Source: Mycolicibacterium brisbanense | GTDB taxonomy: Bacteria; Actinomycetota; Actinomycetes; Mycobacteriales; Mycobacteriaceae | Assembly: GCF_001570425.1 (NCBI RefSeq) | Contig: NZ_BCSX01000024.1 | Span: forward strand, 496,001-560,000 | Length of the DNA stretch: 64,000 nucleotides | Reading direction: 5' to 3' | Part shown: in pieces, positions 24,474-33,686 of the stretch | Position numbering within the stretch: the first letter of the stretch is position 1 | How the letters are laid out: the number at the start of each line of letters is the position of its first letter | Program-made: the position numbers and the translations under genes | Notes under the pieces: generated by a model | What the model was told of the DNA's origin: nothing | What the model saw: only the letters and a program-made list of their open reading frames with translations | Database searches by the model: none

Positions 24474-25952
24474 ATGCGAGTCACCCCCTCGCCGGGCCGC
24501 GCCACCACGCGGGCAACACGGCCCTTGCACCGACTCACGGCCGTCGTCGCGGCCGTGTTCGTCGGGCTGATCGGCATCGCTTTGTGCATGACCGCGCCCG
24601 CATCGGCGGCCGGGGAACACTATGTCATCGCCACCGACACCACGTTCGCCCCGTTCGAATTCCAGGACGCGCAGGGCAAATTGGTGGGCATCGACATGGA
24701 TCTGATGCGCGAGATCGCCAAGGATCAGGGCTTCACCGTCGACATCAAGCCGCTGGGCTTCGATGCCGCGCTGCAGGCAGTGCAGGCCAACCAGGCCGCC
24801 GGGGTGATCGCCGGAATGTCCATCACCGACGAACGCAAGAAGGTCTTCGACTTCTCCGACCCGTACTTCGAATCGGGTGTGCAGATGGCCGTGCTGAAAA
24901 CCAACGACGACATCAAGTCCTATGCGGACCTGCGCGGCAAGCGCGTCGCCGTCAAGAACGGTACGGAGGGTGCCCAATTCGCGGCCTCCATCAAGGACAA
25001 GTACGGGTTCGACATCGTGTCGTTCGCCGATTCCTCGTCGATGTTCGACGAGGTGCGCACGGGCAATTCGGTGGCGGTCTTCGAGGACTACCCGGTGCTG
25101 AACTACGGGATCCAGCAGGGCAACGGATTCAAGACCGTGACGCCCAAGGAGAGCGGGTCGAGCTACGGGTTCGCGGTCAACAAGGGCCAGAACGCCGAGC
25201 TGCTCGCCAAATTCAATGCGGGCCTGAAGAACCTCAAGTCCTCGGGCCGCTACGACCAGATTATCGAAACGTATCTCGGCAAGGGCGCCACAGAGAACGA
25301 CAATTCGTTCCTGGGCCTGCTCAAGAGCACCTTCCCGATCCTGATGGCCGGCCTGAAGATGACCATCATCCTGACGGTCATCTCCATCGCGATCGCCCTG
25401 GTGCTCGGCATCATCTTCGGGTTGTTGCGGGTCTCGAGATCGATCTGGCTACGTGCCATAGGCACCACGTTCGTCGACATCTTCCGGGGCACACCGCTTC
25501 TGGTTCAGGCGTTCTTCATCTACTTCGGCATACCGGCCGCGCTCGGCTTCCAGATGACGGCGATGACGGCAGGCATCATCACGCTGTCGCTCAACGCCGG
25601 TGCATACATGACCGAGATCGTGCGTGGCGGCATCCAGTCGGTGGACAAGGGGCAGATGGAAGCCGCCCGCAGCCTCGGCATCGGCTACCTGCCGACCATG
25701 CGGAAGGTGATTCTGCCGCAGGCGATCCGGACGATGATCCCGTCGTACATCAACCAGTTCGTCATCACGCTCAAGGACACCTCGATCCTGTCGGTGATCG
25801 GCATCGCCGAGCTCACCCAGACCGGCCGGCTGATCATCGCCCGTAACTTCCAGTCGTTCAACATGTGGCTGATCATCGGCATCATCTACTTCATCGTGAT
25901 CATGGCGCTCACCAAACTCTCCGACCGACTCGAGAAGAGGCTCGTGAAATGA
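24474..25952 (+). CDS. Polar amino-acid ABC transporter, fused substrate-binding and permease protein
   Basis: A 492-residue fusion. Residues 1-46 are a signal/anchor. Residues 47-275 are a family 3 solute-binding domain ([40 protein letters not shown]). Residues 285-490 are a HisM/GlnP-type permease with five helices and the coupling motif [20 protein letters not shown]. This layout is known from GlnP-type importers for glutamine, glutamate or related amino acids. GGAGG lies 4 nt before the ATG. It overlaps its ATPase gene by 4 bp (ATGA). Confidence 0.92.
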   Translation: MRVTPSPGRATTRATRPLHRLTAVVAAVFVGLIGIALCMTAPASAAGEHYVIATDTTFAPFEFQDAQGKLVGIDMDLMREIAKDQGFTVDIKPLGFDAALQAVQANQAAGVIAGMSITDERKKVFDFSDPYFESGVQMAVLKTNDDIKSYADLRGKRVAVKNGTEGAQFAASIKDKYGFDIVSFADSSSMFDEVRTGNSVAVFEDYPVLNYGIQQGNGFKTVTPKESGSSYGFAVNKGQNAELLAKFNAGLKNLKSSGRYDQIIETYLGKGATENDNSFLGLLKSTFPILMAGLKMTIILTVISIAIALVLGIIFGLLRVSRSIWLRAIGTTFVDIFRGTPLLVQAFFIYFGIPAALGFQMTAMTAGIITLSLNAGAYMTEIVRGGIQSVDKGQMEAARSLGIGYLPTMRKVILPQAIRTMIPSYINQFVITLKDTSILSVIGIAELTQTGRLIIARNFQSFNMWLIIGIIYFIVIMALTKLSDRLEKRLVK

Positions 25953-26722
25953 CCCACCTCGTCCCGGAATCGGTTGCGGCCGAACCCGAAGGCACCGTCA
26001 AGATCCGCATCGAGGGTCTCAAGAAGGCCTACGGCGACCTGGTTGTCCTCGACGGCATCAACACCACCATCAGCCAGGGGGAGGTGGTCTGCGTCATCGG
26101 GCCGTCCGGCTCGGGAAAATCGACCTTCCTGCGGTGCCTCAACAAGCTCGAGGACATCACCGACGGCAAGGTCGTGGTCGACGACTACGACCTGACCGAC
26201 CCCAAGGTCGACCTCGACAAGGTCCGTCAGCACATCGGCATGGTGTTCCAGCACTTCAACCTGTTCCCGCACATGACGGTGATCCAGAACGTCACGCTCG
26301 CACCGCTTTTGACAAAGAAGATGGACAAGGCCACCGCTGAGAAGCGGGCCATGGACCTGCTGGGTCAGGTGGGGCTCGCCGAGAAGGCGAACGTCAAGCC
26401 GGCCACGCTGTCCGGCGGCCAGAAACAACGCGTCGCCATCGCCCGGGCGCTGGCGATGAGCCCGTCGATCATGCTGTTCGACGAGGCCACCAGTGCGCTG
26501 GACCCCGAGATGGTCGGCGACGTCCTCGAAGTGCTGCGCACGCTCGCGGCAGAAGGCATGACGATGGTGGTGGTCACCCACGAGATGGGCTTCGCGCGGG
26601 AAGTGGCGTCGCGGGTGATCTTCATGGCCGACGGCAACATCGTGGAGGACGACACCCCGGCCGAGGTCTTCGACAGCCCCAAACATCCACGGCTGCAGGA
26701 GTTTCTGTCGAAGGTGCTGTGA
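25949..26722 (+). CDS. Polar amino-acid ABC transporter ATPase (GlnQ-like)
   Basis: A 257-residue ATPase with all ABC motifs: Walker [10 protein letters not shown] (about residue 50), Q-loop [11 protein letters not shown], signature [15 protein letters not shown], Walker [13 protein letters not shown] and switch His in VVVTHEMGF. It is of the GlnQ/HisP class and is coupled to the fused transporter gene. The ATG at 25949 is set by the ATGA overlap. The operon ends 3 bp from the convergent DUF3060 gene, with no hairpin. Confidence 0.93.
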   Translation: MTHLVPESVAAEPEGTVKIRIEGLKKAYGDLVVLDGINTTISQGEVVCVIGPSGSGKSTFLRCLNKLEDITDGKVVVDDYDLTDPKVDLDKVRQHIGMVFQHFNLFPHMTVIQNVTLAPLLTKKMDKATAEKRAMDLLGQVGLAEKANVKPATLSGGQKQRVAIARALAMSPSIMLFDEATSALDPEMVGDVLEVLRTLAAEGMTMVVVTHEMGFAREVASRVIFMADGNIVEDDTPAEVFDSPKHPRLQEFLSKVL

Positions 26723-26725
26723 TTC

Positions 26726-27448
26726 TCAGCCCTGTTGGACGGTGTTGTCCGAGCCGGAGTTGGAGATCTGCGGTTCGCCCGAGTGGAAGGTGAGCCGGTT
26801 CTCCATCCCAGAGACGTCGATGGTGTCGACGGCATCGACGGTGATCGTGTTCTGGATGCCCGACACGGTGATGCTGGTGCAGTGTCCGGTGATGGTCACA
26901 GTGTTCTGGATGCCTTGCACGCTCACGGTGTTGTCGTTGCACGCGATGGTCCGGTTCTCGTTGATCCCTGTCACGGTGACCGGCTGACCGGGCGCTGATG
27001 GGCTCGTCGAGGCGGTCGGCGGTGCGGGCACGGCCGTCTGCGTGCGGGGTGTCGTGGTGTGGACGGTCGTCTTGGTAGAGCGGCTGGTCGTGGTGCTGCT
27101 CGTGTTCTGCGAAGTGCCGAACATCAGGTACGCCGCGACGCCACCGGCCACCAGAAACGACCCGACTGCGGCCACTATCACCAGAACGCGCACGGCACTG
27201 CCGGAGCTTCGCTGCGGCGGCGGGGGATAGCCGGGGTACTGGCCCGGATAACCGCTGCCGTAGGTCGGCGGGAATTGGCCCGGAGGTTGGCCACTGTAGG
27301 TCGGCGGCGGGTACTGCTGGCCGGCGGTCCATGGCTGGGTCGGCGGTGGGGTGGCGGACGGGGTTCCCAACTCCGACGCGTAGGCGGCGTCGGCGAGCGG
27401 GCGTTCGAGGTCCCGGATGCGGGCCTCGGGATCGTCCTGCGGGTCCAT
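26726..27448 (-). CDS. Membrane-anchored DUF3060 protein
   Basis: A 240-residue protein with a Pro/Gln/Tyr-rich cytosolic N-terminus (QYPPPTYSGQPPGQFPPTYG), one membrane helix (VRVLVIVAAVGSFLVAGGVA, about 86-110), a Thr/Ser-rich linker, and a C-terminal DUF3060 domain made of short beta repeats (IQNTVTITGHC, IQNTITVDAV, MENRLTFHSG, GSDNTVQQG). Two Cys may pair. The repeats suggest a small right-handed beta-helix or solenoid outside the membrane. A CRP-type site lies about 60 bp upstream of the ATG. Function unknown. Confidence 0.85.
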   Translation of the reverse strand: MDPQDDPEARIRDLERPLADAAYASELGTPSATPPPTQPWTAGQQYPPPTYSGQPPGQFPPTYGSGYPGQYPGYPPPPQRSSGSAVRVLVIVAAVGSFLVAGGVAAYLMFGTSQNTSSTTTSRSTKTTVHTTTPRTQTAVPAPPTASTSPSAPGQPVTVTGINENRTIACNDNTVSVQGIQNTVTITGHCTSITVSGIQNTITVDAVDTIDVSGMENRLTFHSGEPQISNSGSDNTVQQG

Positions 27449-27951
27449 GCGGTGATGCTCGCATATGCGGCGCCCGGGTGCGGCTGGTTGACAATGCGGG
27501 TGTGAGCCGGGTCACGCTCAGCGAACATCTGCCCCACCCGGCCTCAGCTTTCCCAGTCGTAACATGGGGTCGGCCGGGGAGGCAACGTGCCCTCGCCTGG
27601 GGATTCGAAAAGTTTGCTGGCGTGTCGAAGTGTGATTTATCGCTCATTTTTAGGGGGAATGGTAAGAGGCCAATTCGTCATGACCATTGCACGACGTCAA
27701 GCGGGTGATAGCCGTTGGCAGCGTTATGCCAGGTAACTGACGTGCAATGTATTGCTACCGAAAGATAACGACGCCGTAACGAAGAATTTCCTAAGCGCAA
27801 CCTGAGAGAATGGCTCGGCAGTTGGCCGGGGCGCCGAGCTGATGATGAAGGGCGCCCATTTTCGTCGCTAGACTCGATCCAACCGCGCCAGCCTGGCGCA
27901 GTCAGACCCTGGAATCTAGTGCCGGTGAACGCCATGCCGGCGGAGGTGCCG
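27449..27951 (+). other. 503-bp intergenic region
   Basis: No supported gene. It holds a CRP-type palindrome at 27501, an AT-richer stretch at about 27605-27665 and 27735-27800, and a 9-bp inverted repeat CATTGCACG (27685-27693) / CGTGCAATG (27741-27749) separated by 47 bp. The latter may be a paired operator or a long stem in the leader of the propeller gene. Confidence 0.4.
27501..27516. promoter_or_regulatory. CRP-type palindrome upstream of DUF3060 gene
   Basis: TGTGA-GCCGGG-TCACG matches the mycobacterial CRP consensus TGTGA-N6-TCACA at nine of ten defined positions. Its centre is 60 bp upstream of the DUF3060 ATG and about 440 bp from the propeller gene on the other side. Confidence 0.55.
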
Positions 27952-29052
27952 ATGACCATGGCAAATAACTTCCTGCGCGCGATCAGCAATCTGCTTCGTC
28001 GTGACGCCGCCGTCGCAGAGGATGCGGCCGGCAGTGTCGCGTTCGACGGCGCCCTCGACGACCTGGACGTGGCAGGCCTGGTGGAAGTCCAGCGCGGCCC
28101 CATCGGTGACATTGCCGTGGACGCCGACCGCGACACCATCGTGGTCACCAACTACGGCAGTGACTGCCTCACCGTCATCAACCCCGACACCTTGCGGGTC
28201 GTCGGATCGGTCCGGCTCGGTGGTGAGCCGTTCGCGGTCGTGGCCGCCGACGACCGTGCCTACGTCAGCATCGCCTCGGCGGGTCGTGACGCGATCGCTG
28301 TTGTCGACACCATCTCCGGTGCAGTACTCGCCGAGTATCCGCTGGCCATGAACGTGACCGCGCTGACCGTGAGCCCCGACGGCAAGCGCGTGTTCGCCGG
28401 ACGCAGCGGCCACGACCGCATCGACGTCGCTGTCATCGACGTGACCGCTGAGCGGGTCGGCACCATCGACATCGCCAGCGGCGAAGGCGTCAATCTCGAC
28501 GCGCTGCGGATCGACTCGACCGGTAAGCGGCTCTACGCCGCCACCTCGGGCCCGCGGGGCAGCCGGTTGGTCGCAATCAACACCGAAACCGCACACATCG
28601 AGTCCACGGTGTGGATCGGTGCTCCGGTCCGCGACATCGCGCTGGGCGCCGACGGCATCGCCTACGCGCTGACCTCCGACCTGCAGTACCGCGGTGAAGT
28701 GCACGTCATCGATACCGCGGCGGGTACGGTCCTCGGCACCATCGGTGTCGGTGGGGCACCCACGCAGCTGGTGCTCAGCCCGGATGCCACCCGCGCCTAC
28801 ATCGTCGACTACGACCGCGTCAGCGTGCTGTGTACCCTCACCAGCGAGATCATCGGCAGTGTCGACGTCAATGCCCAGCCCGCTGCGGTCGCCGTGCGCG
28901 CCGACGGTGGCCGGGTCTTCATCGCCGACTACACCGGCCACGTCAACGCGTTCGATGTCGCCGCCGAGCTGCCCGCGCTGTATTCGCAGCTGGCTTCGGC
29001 ACCGGCAGTGCGGGAGCTTGCCGCACCCGCACGCGAAGCCGTCGCCGTCTAG
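27952..29052 (+). CDS. YncE/YVTN-type beta-propeller protein
   Basis: A 366-residue protein built of about seven YVTN-like repeats (TIVVTNYGSDCLTVINPDTL, AYVSIASAGRDAIAVVDT, RAYIVDYDRVSVLCT, RVFIADYTGHVNAFDV). There is no signal peptide; the N-terminal 40 residues are polar. The ATG at 27952 is preferred over an upstream GTG because GGAGG lies 5 nt before it. Propellers of this type bind proteins, DNA or ligands; no catalytic motif is visible. It ends at a strong hairpin. It is the second propeller gene in the window, unrelated in repeat type to the NHL one. Confidence 0.8.
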   Translation: MTMANNFLRAISNLLRRDAAVAEDAAGSVAFDGALDDLDVAGLVEVQRGPIGDIAVDADRDTIVVTNYGSDCLTVINPDTLRVVGSVRLGGEPFAVVAADDRAYVSIASAGRDAIAVVDTISGAVLAEYPLAMNVTALTVSPDGKRVFAGRSGHDRIDVAVIDVTAERVGTIDIASGEGVNLDALRIDSTGKRLYAATSGPRGSRLVAINTETAHIESTVWIGAPVRDIALGADGIAYALTSDLQYRGEVHVIDTAAGTVLGTIGVGGAPTQLVLSPDATRAYIVDYDRVSVLCTLTSEIIGSVDVNAQPAAVAVRADGGRVFIADYTGHVNAFDVAAELPALYSQLASAPAVRELAAPAREAVAV

Positions 29053-29069
29053 AACCCGCAGCTTCGTTC

Positions 29070-29131
29070 CGCGAGCAGACGCAAAAGTCCCTCGACACCG
29101 GCGTGTCGGGGGACTTTTGCGTCTGCTCGCG
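29070..29131. terminator. Bidirectional terminator, 29-bp nearly perfect stem
   Basis: Positions 29070-29091 (CGCGAGCAGACGCAAAAG...) are exactly complementary to 29110-29131. The inner TCGACAC / GTGTCGG adds 7 more pairs (one G-U) around a CGGC loop. It sits between convergent genes. The GAGCAGACGCAAAA core is, from memory, a recurrent mycobacterial terminator sequence. Confidence 0.9.
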
Positions 29132-29138
29132 AGGGGAA

Positions 29139-29834
29139 TTAGCGCCAGTGGTAGCGGGTGCTGGGGCGGCCGGTCCTGCCGTACTCGGTGCTGCGAGTGA
29201 CGGTGCCGCTGTCGGCGAGCCGCTCCAGGTAGCGCCATGCCGTCACGCGCGACACCCCGACCTGCTTGGCGACCTCATCAGCGGTCAACCCGTTCGGGTC
29301 GTCGCGGACCGCGCGGGCGATCTCGTCGGTGGTCTGCGGTGAAGCCCCTTTCGGGGAAGCCGCCTTGTTCGGGGCAACGCGTAGTTCCCCCAGCGCTCGA
29401 TCCACCTCGGCCTGGCTGGCCGCGTCCGTGCCGGCCGGGAGCGCCGTGCGGTAGCGGCGGTAGCGCTCCAGCCGATCGCGAAACGCCGCGAACGTGAACG
29501 GCTTCAGCAGATAGGCCAGTGCGCCGTGGGCGACCGCGGCCCGCACCATCTCCAGATCGCGTTCGGAGGTGATGGCGATGATGTCGGGCGCCGGTCGAAG
29601 CCCGGACAATCCCGACGCCAACGAGATTCCACTGGCGTCGGGCAGTCCGAGATCCAGCAGCACCAGATCGATCGGCCGCTCCGACGCCGCGGCGTCCGCC
29701 GCCGTGCGCATCGCGTCGCGCGCGGTGTGCACCACTGCGGCGGCCGAAAACCCTTCCAGCCGAGCAAGATACGTAGCATGCGCTGCGGCGATCAGCGGAT
29801 CGTCCTCGACGATCAGGACGTGAATATCGCTCAT
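29139..29834 (-). CDS. Response regulator, CitB/DctR type
   Basis: A 231-residue regulator. The receiver domain has the acidic pocket (VEDDP near residue 10), the phospho-acceptor Asp in LVLLDLGLPD (about residue 61), a Thr/Ser (AITSERD) and Lys (YLLKPFTF). The C-terminal half has a winged-helix DNA-binding domain (GLTADEVAKQVGVSRVTAWR). This is the CitB/DcuR class that answers di- and tricarboxylates. It overlaps the sensor gene by 4 bp (ATGA). With dctA on the other side of the promoter, it probably activates C4-dicarboxylate uptake. Confidence 0.92.
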   Translation of the reverse strand: MSDIHVLIVEDDPLIAAAHATYLARLEGFSAAAVVHTARDAMRTAADAAASERPIDLVLLDLGLPDASGISLASGLSGLRPAPDIIAITSERDLEMVRAAVAHGALAYLLKPFTFAAFRDRLERYRRYRTALPAGTDAASQAEVDRALGELRVAPNKAASPKGASPQTTDEIARAVRDDPNGLTADEVAKQVGVSRVTAWRYLERLADSGTVTRSTEYGRTGRPSTRYHWR

Positions 29835-31378
29835 ACCGGCAACGTCACCGTGACGACCGAACCGTATGTCACGTCGGCCTGTATCGCACCGCCGTGCCTT
29901 CTGACCACCTGAGCCACCAGCGCCAATCCGAGACCATGGCCCGACGCGTCACCCGGTTTGGTGGAATACCCACGCTGCATGGCCTTTTCGAACGTCGACG
30001 CATCCATACCGGGGCCACTGTCGGCCACCCGGATCAGCAGTCCGTCGCCGCCCTGGCTCACCGTGACCTCGACCCACGGATCGTCGCGGTCGCACGCGTC
30101 CATCGCATTGTCGATCAGATTACCCACCACCGTGACCATCTCCTGGCCCGACAGCACTGTGTCGGTGGGCAACTGGGTGTCCTCGGTGATGGTCAGCGCG
30201 ATGCCACGTTCGTCGGCCTGCGCGGTCTTGCCGAGTAAGAGCGCCACCAGTGCGGGCTCGCGCACGGCTTGCGACAGTCGGTCGACCAGTTGTTGCGACA
30301 GTTCCAGATCCTCGGTGGCGAACTGGACCGCGTCATCGGGACGTCCCATCTCGACCAACGTGATCACGGTGTGCAGCTTGTTCGCCGACTCGTGGGCCTG
30401 CGCCCGCAGCGAATCCGCCAGCACCTGCATCGAGCTGAGTTCGCCCAGCGCGCCCTGCAATTCGGTGCGATCCCGGATGGTGACCACCTCGGTGTCGGTT
30501 CCCGAGCCCACGACCCGAGACCGGTTCACCACCAGCACCCGGTCATCGGTGACGTGCACCTCGTCGCGCACACCCGGATCACGACTGCGCAGAAAGTCCG
30601 GCAGGTCGGACTGCTGCACCGGGCCGGGCGGCACACCCAGCAGTCGTCGCGCCTCGTCGTTGATCAGGGCCACGCCGTCGCGGTCCAGCACGATCAAGCC
30701 CTCGGACACCGAGTGCAGGATCGCGTCATGGTGGTCGTACATCACCCGTAGTTCGTCGGGCCGCAGGCCGTGGGTTTGGCGCAGCAGCCTGCGCCGGATC
30801 AGCCAGACCCCCAGCGACGAAACCACCAGGGCCCCAGCGGTTACCGCGGCGATCACGGGGATCTGTGCTCGCCAGCGTTGCGCCAGGGTCTGCTGGGTGA
30901 TGCCTGCGGAGACCAGTCCGACGATGCGGCCGTCGGCGCCGTGCACCGGGGCCACCGCCCGCACCGACGGGCCGAGTGTTCCCGTGTACACCTCGCTGAA
31001 CGTCTCACCGCGCAACGCAGGCTCGACGGTGCCGAGGTAGTGGCCGCCGATCTGGCTGGGATCGGTGTGGGTGAAGCGCGTGCCGTCGGGCGCCATGATC
31101 GTGATGAACGCGATGTCGGTAGCCCTGCGCACCGACTCGGTCATCGGCTGCAAAACCTGTGTCGCCGTGCCGGATTGGATGGCCGCGGCCGTCGACGGGG
31201 CGTCGGCGAGGGCGGTCGCGATGCCGATGACCTGCTGGCGTGCGGCGGCGTCACCGTCGCGTCGCGCATCGAGCAGCGCAAGTGCGGTCCCGGCCAGCAC
31301 CACGACGGCGACCACGATCACCTGCAGGGCGATCGCCTGACCGGCCAGCGACCGCGGCCACCACCTGCTCAACCGCAC
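29831..31378 (-). CDS. Sensor histidine kinase, CitA/DcuS type
   Basis: A 515-residue sensor. Two membrane helices (about 13-35 and 172-192) flank a periplasmic PAS/PDC-like domain of about 135 residues, typical for citrate or C4-dicarboxylate sensing. A cytosolic PAS domain follows (HSVSEGLIVLDRDGVALIND). The dimerisation/phosphorylation helix has the His in LRAQAHESANKLHTVITLV, and the ATPase domain has VVGNLIDNAMDAC, DSGPGM and GHGLGLALV. It is the partner of the regulator behind it. The divergent DctA is the likely target and may also be a co-sensor, as known for DctA/DcuS systems. Confidence 0.92.
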   Translation of the reverse strand: MRLSRWWPRSLAGQAIALQVIVVAVVVLAGTALALLDARRDGDAAARQQVIGIATALADAPSTAAAIQSGTATQVLQPMTESVRRATDIAFITIMAPDGTRFTHTDPSQIGGHYLGTVEPALRGETFSEVYTGTLGPSVRAVAPVHGADGRIVGLVSAGITQQTLAQRWRAQIPVIAAVTAGALVVSSLGVWLIRRRLLRQTHGLRPDELRVMYDHHDAILHSVSEGLIVLDRDGVALINDEARRLLGVPPGPVQQSDLPDFLRSRDPGVRDEVHVTDDRVLVVNRSRVVGSGTDTEVVTIRDRTELQGALGELSSMQVLADSLRAQAHESANKLHTVITLVEMGRPDDAVQFATEDLELSQQLVDRLSQAVREPALVALLLGKTAQADERGIALTITEDTQLPTDTVLSGQEMVTVVGNLIDNAMDACDRDDPWVEVTVSQGGDGLLIRVADSGPGMDASTFEKAMQRGYSTKPGDASGHGLGLALVAQVVRRHGGAIQADVTYGSVVTVTLPV

Positions 31379-31413
31379 GATATCCGCCCCAGCTTGAACT
31401 AAATGAACTTATG

Positions 31414-31429
31414 CGTGACGTGGCTCACG
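31414..31429. promoter_or_regulatory. CRP-type palindrome in dctS/dctA divergent promoter
   Basis: CGTGA-CGTGGC-TCACG is a perfect GTGA-N6-TCAC site, also readable as TGACGTG-GCT-CACGTCA (31416-31432). It lies 36 bp before the sensor ATG and 52 bp before the dctA ATG. A TAAGTT -10 candidate for the sensor gene is at 31406-31411 on the minus strand. cAMP control of C4-dicarboxylate uptake would be sensible. Confidence 0.6.
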
Positions 31430-31480
31430 TCATCGGCGAACCTACTTGCAGAGCAAACCGATGTCGACCCGGAGGTACCG

Positions 31481-32833
31481 ATGAGCACCACCTTGGACCC
31501 ACAACCCGAACCGAAGACAAGACGCGACCGCACCCACTGGCTCTACATCGCCGTCATCGTCGCGGTGGTGGCCGGTGTCGTGGTCGGGCTCGTCGCGCCA
31601 GGGATCGGCAAAGACGTCGGCGTGCTCGGGACGATGTTCGTCAACCTGATCAAGATGATGATCGTCCCGGTCATCTTCTGCACCATCGTGCTGGGCATCG
31701 GCTCGGTCCGTAAGGCCGCCACCGTCGGCAAGATCGGCGGACTGGCCTTCGTCTACTTCCTGGTGATGTCCACCGTCGCGCTGGCCATCGGCCTGCTGGT
31801 GGGCAACCTGCTCGACCCGGGCTCGGGCATGCACCTGTCGGAGAAGACCGCCGGTCAAGGCGCACAGCTGGCCGAGAAGGCCCATGAGGCCGGCGGCCTG
31901 ATGGACTTCATCCAGCACATCATCCCGACCACCCTGTTCTCGGCGCTGACCGACGGCAACGTGCTGGAAGCCCTGTTCGTGGCGTTGTTGGTCGGATTCG
32001 CGCTGCAGGCGATGGGGACGGCGGGCGAGCCCATCCTGCGCGGTGTCGCGCACCTGCAGAAGCTCGTGTTCAAGGTGCTGATCATGATCCTGTGGCTGGC
32101 CCCGATCGGTGCGTTCGGCGCGATCGCGAATGTGGTCGGGCAGACCGGCTGGACGGCGGTCACCCAGCTCCTGACCTTGATGCTCGCGTTCTACCTGACG
32201 TGTGCGGTGTTCGTGTTCGGTGTGCTCGGCGCGCTCCTGCGCGTGGTGTCGGGTGTGTCGATCTTCAAGCTGGTGCGCTACCTGGCCCGCGAGTATCTGC
32301 TGATCTTCTCGACATCGTCCTCGGAATCGGCGCTGCCGCGGTTGATCGCCAAGATGGAACACCTCGGTGTCGAGCGGAGCACCGTTGGTGTCGTCGTGCC
32401 GACCGGATACTCGTTCAATCTCGACGGCACCGCGATCTACCTGACCATGGCCTCGCTGTTCATCGCCGACGCGATGGGTGACCCGCTGTCCATCGGTGAG
32501 CAGGTCTCCCTGCTGGTGTTCATGATCGTCGCCTCGAAGGGGGCGGCCGGCGTCAGCGGCGCGGGCCTGGCCACCTTGGCCGGCGGGCTGCAGAGCCACC
32601 GCCCCGAACTGCTGGACGGCGTGGGCCTGATCGTCGGCATCGACCGGTTCATGTCCGAGGCCCGCGCCGTCACCAACTTCTCCGGAAACGCGGTGGCCAC
32701 CTTGCTCGTCGGCTCGTGGACCAAGACGGTGGACCGGGCCAAGGTCGACGCCGTACTGGGCGGCAGGGATCCCTTCGACGAACTCACCATGGTCGACAAC
32801 CACGCTGAGCCAGTGGCGGCAGCGGTTCACTGA
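31481..32833 (+). CDS. dctA: C4-dicarboxylate:cation symporter DctA
   Basis: A 450-residue member of the dicarboxylate/amino acid:cation symporter family. Hallmarks are the serine-rich STSSSESALPRL hairpin tip, VVVPTGYSFNLDGTAIYLT and the cation/substrate motif IDRFMSEARAVTNFSGNAVAT. About eight membrane helices and two re-entrant loops are expected. It imports succinate, fumarate or malate. The ATG at 31481 has GGAGGT 4-5 nt upstream. Its divergent DctS/DctR-like pair is the likely regulator, with a CRP-type site between them. It is followed by a strong terminator. Confidence 0.93.
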   Translation: MSTTLDPQPEPKTRRDRTHWLYIAVIVAVVAGVVVGLVAPGIGKDVGVLGTMFVNLIKMMIVPVIFCTIVLGIGSVRKAATVGKIGGLAFVYFLVMSTVALAIGLLVGNLLDPGSGMHLSEKTAGQGAQLAEKAHEAGGLMDFIQHIIPTTLFSALTDGNVLEALFVALLVGFALQAMGTAGEPILRGVAHLQKLVFKVLIMILWLAPIGAFGAIANVVGQTGWTAVTQLLTLMLAFYLTCAVFVFGVLGALLRVVSGVSIFKLVRYLAREYLLIFSTSSSESALPRLIAKMEHLGVERSTVGVVVPTGYSFNLDGTAIYLTMASLFIADAMGDPLSIGEQVSLLVFMIVASKGAAGVSGAGLATLAGGLQSHRPELLDGVGLIVGIDRFMSEARAVTNFSGNAVATLLVGSWTKTVDRAKVDAVLGGRDPFDELTMVDNHAEPVAAAVH

Positions 32834-32845
32834 GACAGTGCGCCG

Positions 32846-32874
32846 AAGCCCGGCCGGATTCTCCGGCCGGGCTT
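32846..32874 (+). terminator. Intrinsic terminator after dctA
   Basis: AAGCCCGGCCGGA (32846-32858) pairs perfectly with 32862-32874 across a 3-nt loop, followed by TGCGTTT. It lies 12 bp after the dctA stop. Confidence 0.92.
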
Positions 32875-32919
32875 TGCGTTTCCTGTGAACCGTGGCTGCC
32901 CCGTCGTCGTGACAGTGGT

Positions 32920-33234
32920 ATGCGAGCAATATCAGTAGCGCTGGCCGTATCGGGGGCGGTACTGGCAATCATGGCAACGCCGACAGCTGTGGCGTCGGCA
33001 GAATCAGCGGTGGTGACCATCGGCGAGCTGCAGGCCGAGGGATTCGACGTGACGATCGACCGGATCGGGAGTGCTCCACTGGAGCAGTGCGCGGTCACCA
33101 GTGTGCGCAATCCTCAGACCGAGACCAGGCTGGTACGGGTCGAGACCATCGGCAAGAACGGCAAGAAGAACTTCGACCTCGTCCCGATCGTGGTGCGGCG
33201 CACCATCACCGTGTCGCTGGACTGCACTCACTGA
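32920..33234 (+). CDS. Small secreted protein
   Basis: A 104-residue exported protein, not recognised. Residues 1-28 are a signal peptide ending near AVASAES. The mature part is about 76 residues, beta-rich by pattern, with two Cys (EQCAVTS, SLDCTH) that probably form one disulfide linking the middle to the C-terminus. There is no membrane anchor. It stands alone after the dctA terminator. Similar small secreted proteins are common in mycobacteria, without known function. Confidence 0.72.
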   Translation: MRAISVALAVSGAVLAIMATPTAVASAESAVVTIGELQAEGFDVTIDRIGSAPLEQCAVTSVRNPQTETRLVRVETIGKNGKKNFDLVPIVVRRTITVSLDCTH

Positions 33235-33288
33235 CCCGCGGGGATCCCGGATAGGCAGCGACAGCAAGGACAGGGCACGCTGGAGGTC

Positions 33289-33685
33289 ATGGTCACGAGC
33301 AAGACATTCCCACCGATGAATGCGCCCATCGAACTGAACGACGGCACCCGCATCCCGCAGTTGGGATTCGGCGTGTTCAAGATCGAGCCGGAAAAGACAG
33401 CGGCGGCGGTCAAGGTCGCCCTTGACGTCGGATACCGCCACATCGACACCGCCCAGATGTACGGCAATGAACGCGGAGTCGGTGAGGGCATCCGCGACGC
33501 AGGTTTGGACCGCGGCGACGTGTTCATCACCAGCAAGCTCAACAACGGTTTCCACCGGCCCGACGACGCCCGACGCGCGTTCGACGACACCCTCAGCGCG
33601 CTCGGCTCCGACTACGTGGACCTGTTCCTCATCCATTGGCCGCTGCCGACACTGTATGACGGCGACTTCGTCTCGACCGGCCGTT
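33289..33685 (+). pseudogene. Aldo/keto reductase, truncated by IS insertion
   Basis: The N-terminal 132 codons of an aldo/keto reductase (normally about 280 residues). The complete catalytic tetrad is present: Asp and Tyr in HIDTAQMYGNE, Lys in FITSKLNN and His in LIHWPLP. Coding similarity stops after TLYDGDFVST, exactly at the left end of the IS3-family element; the frame runs on into the IS for about 36 codons. The C-terminal half with the NADPH 2'-phosphate site is absent on the far side of the element, so sequence was also lost. The product is unlikely to work. Confidence 0.88.
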
Positions 33686-33686
33686 G

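Noticed and set aside
31442..32968. 508-codon open frame on the minus strand opposite dctA
   Set aside because: Low-complexity His/Arg/Gln translation; shadow of dctA.
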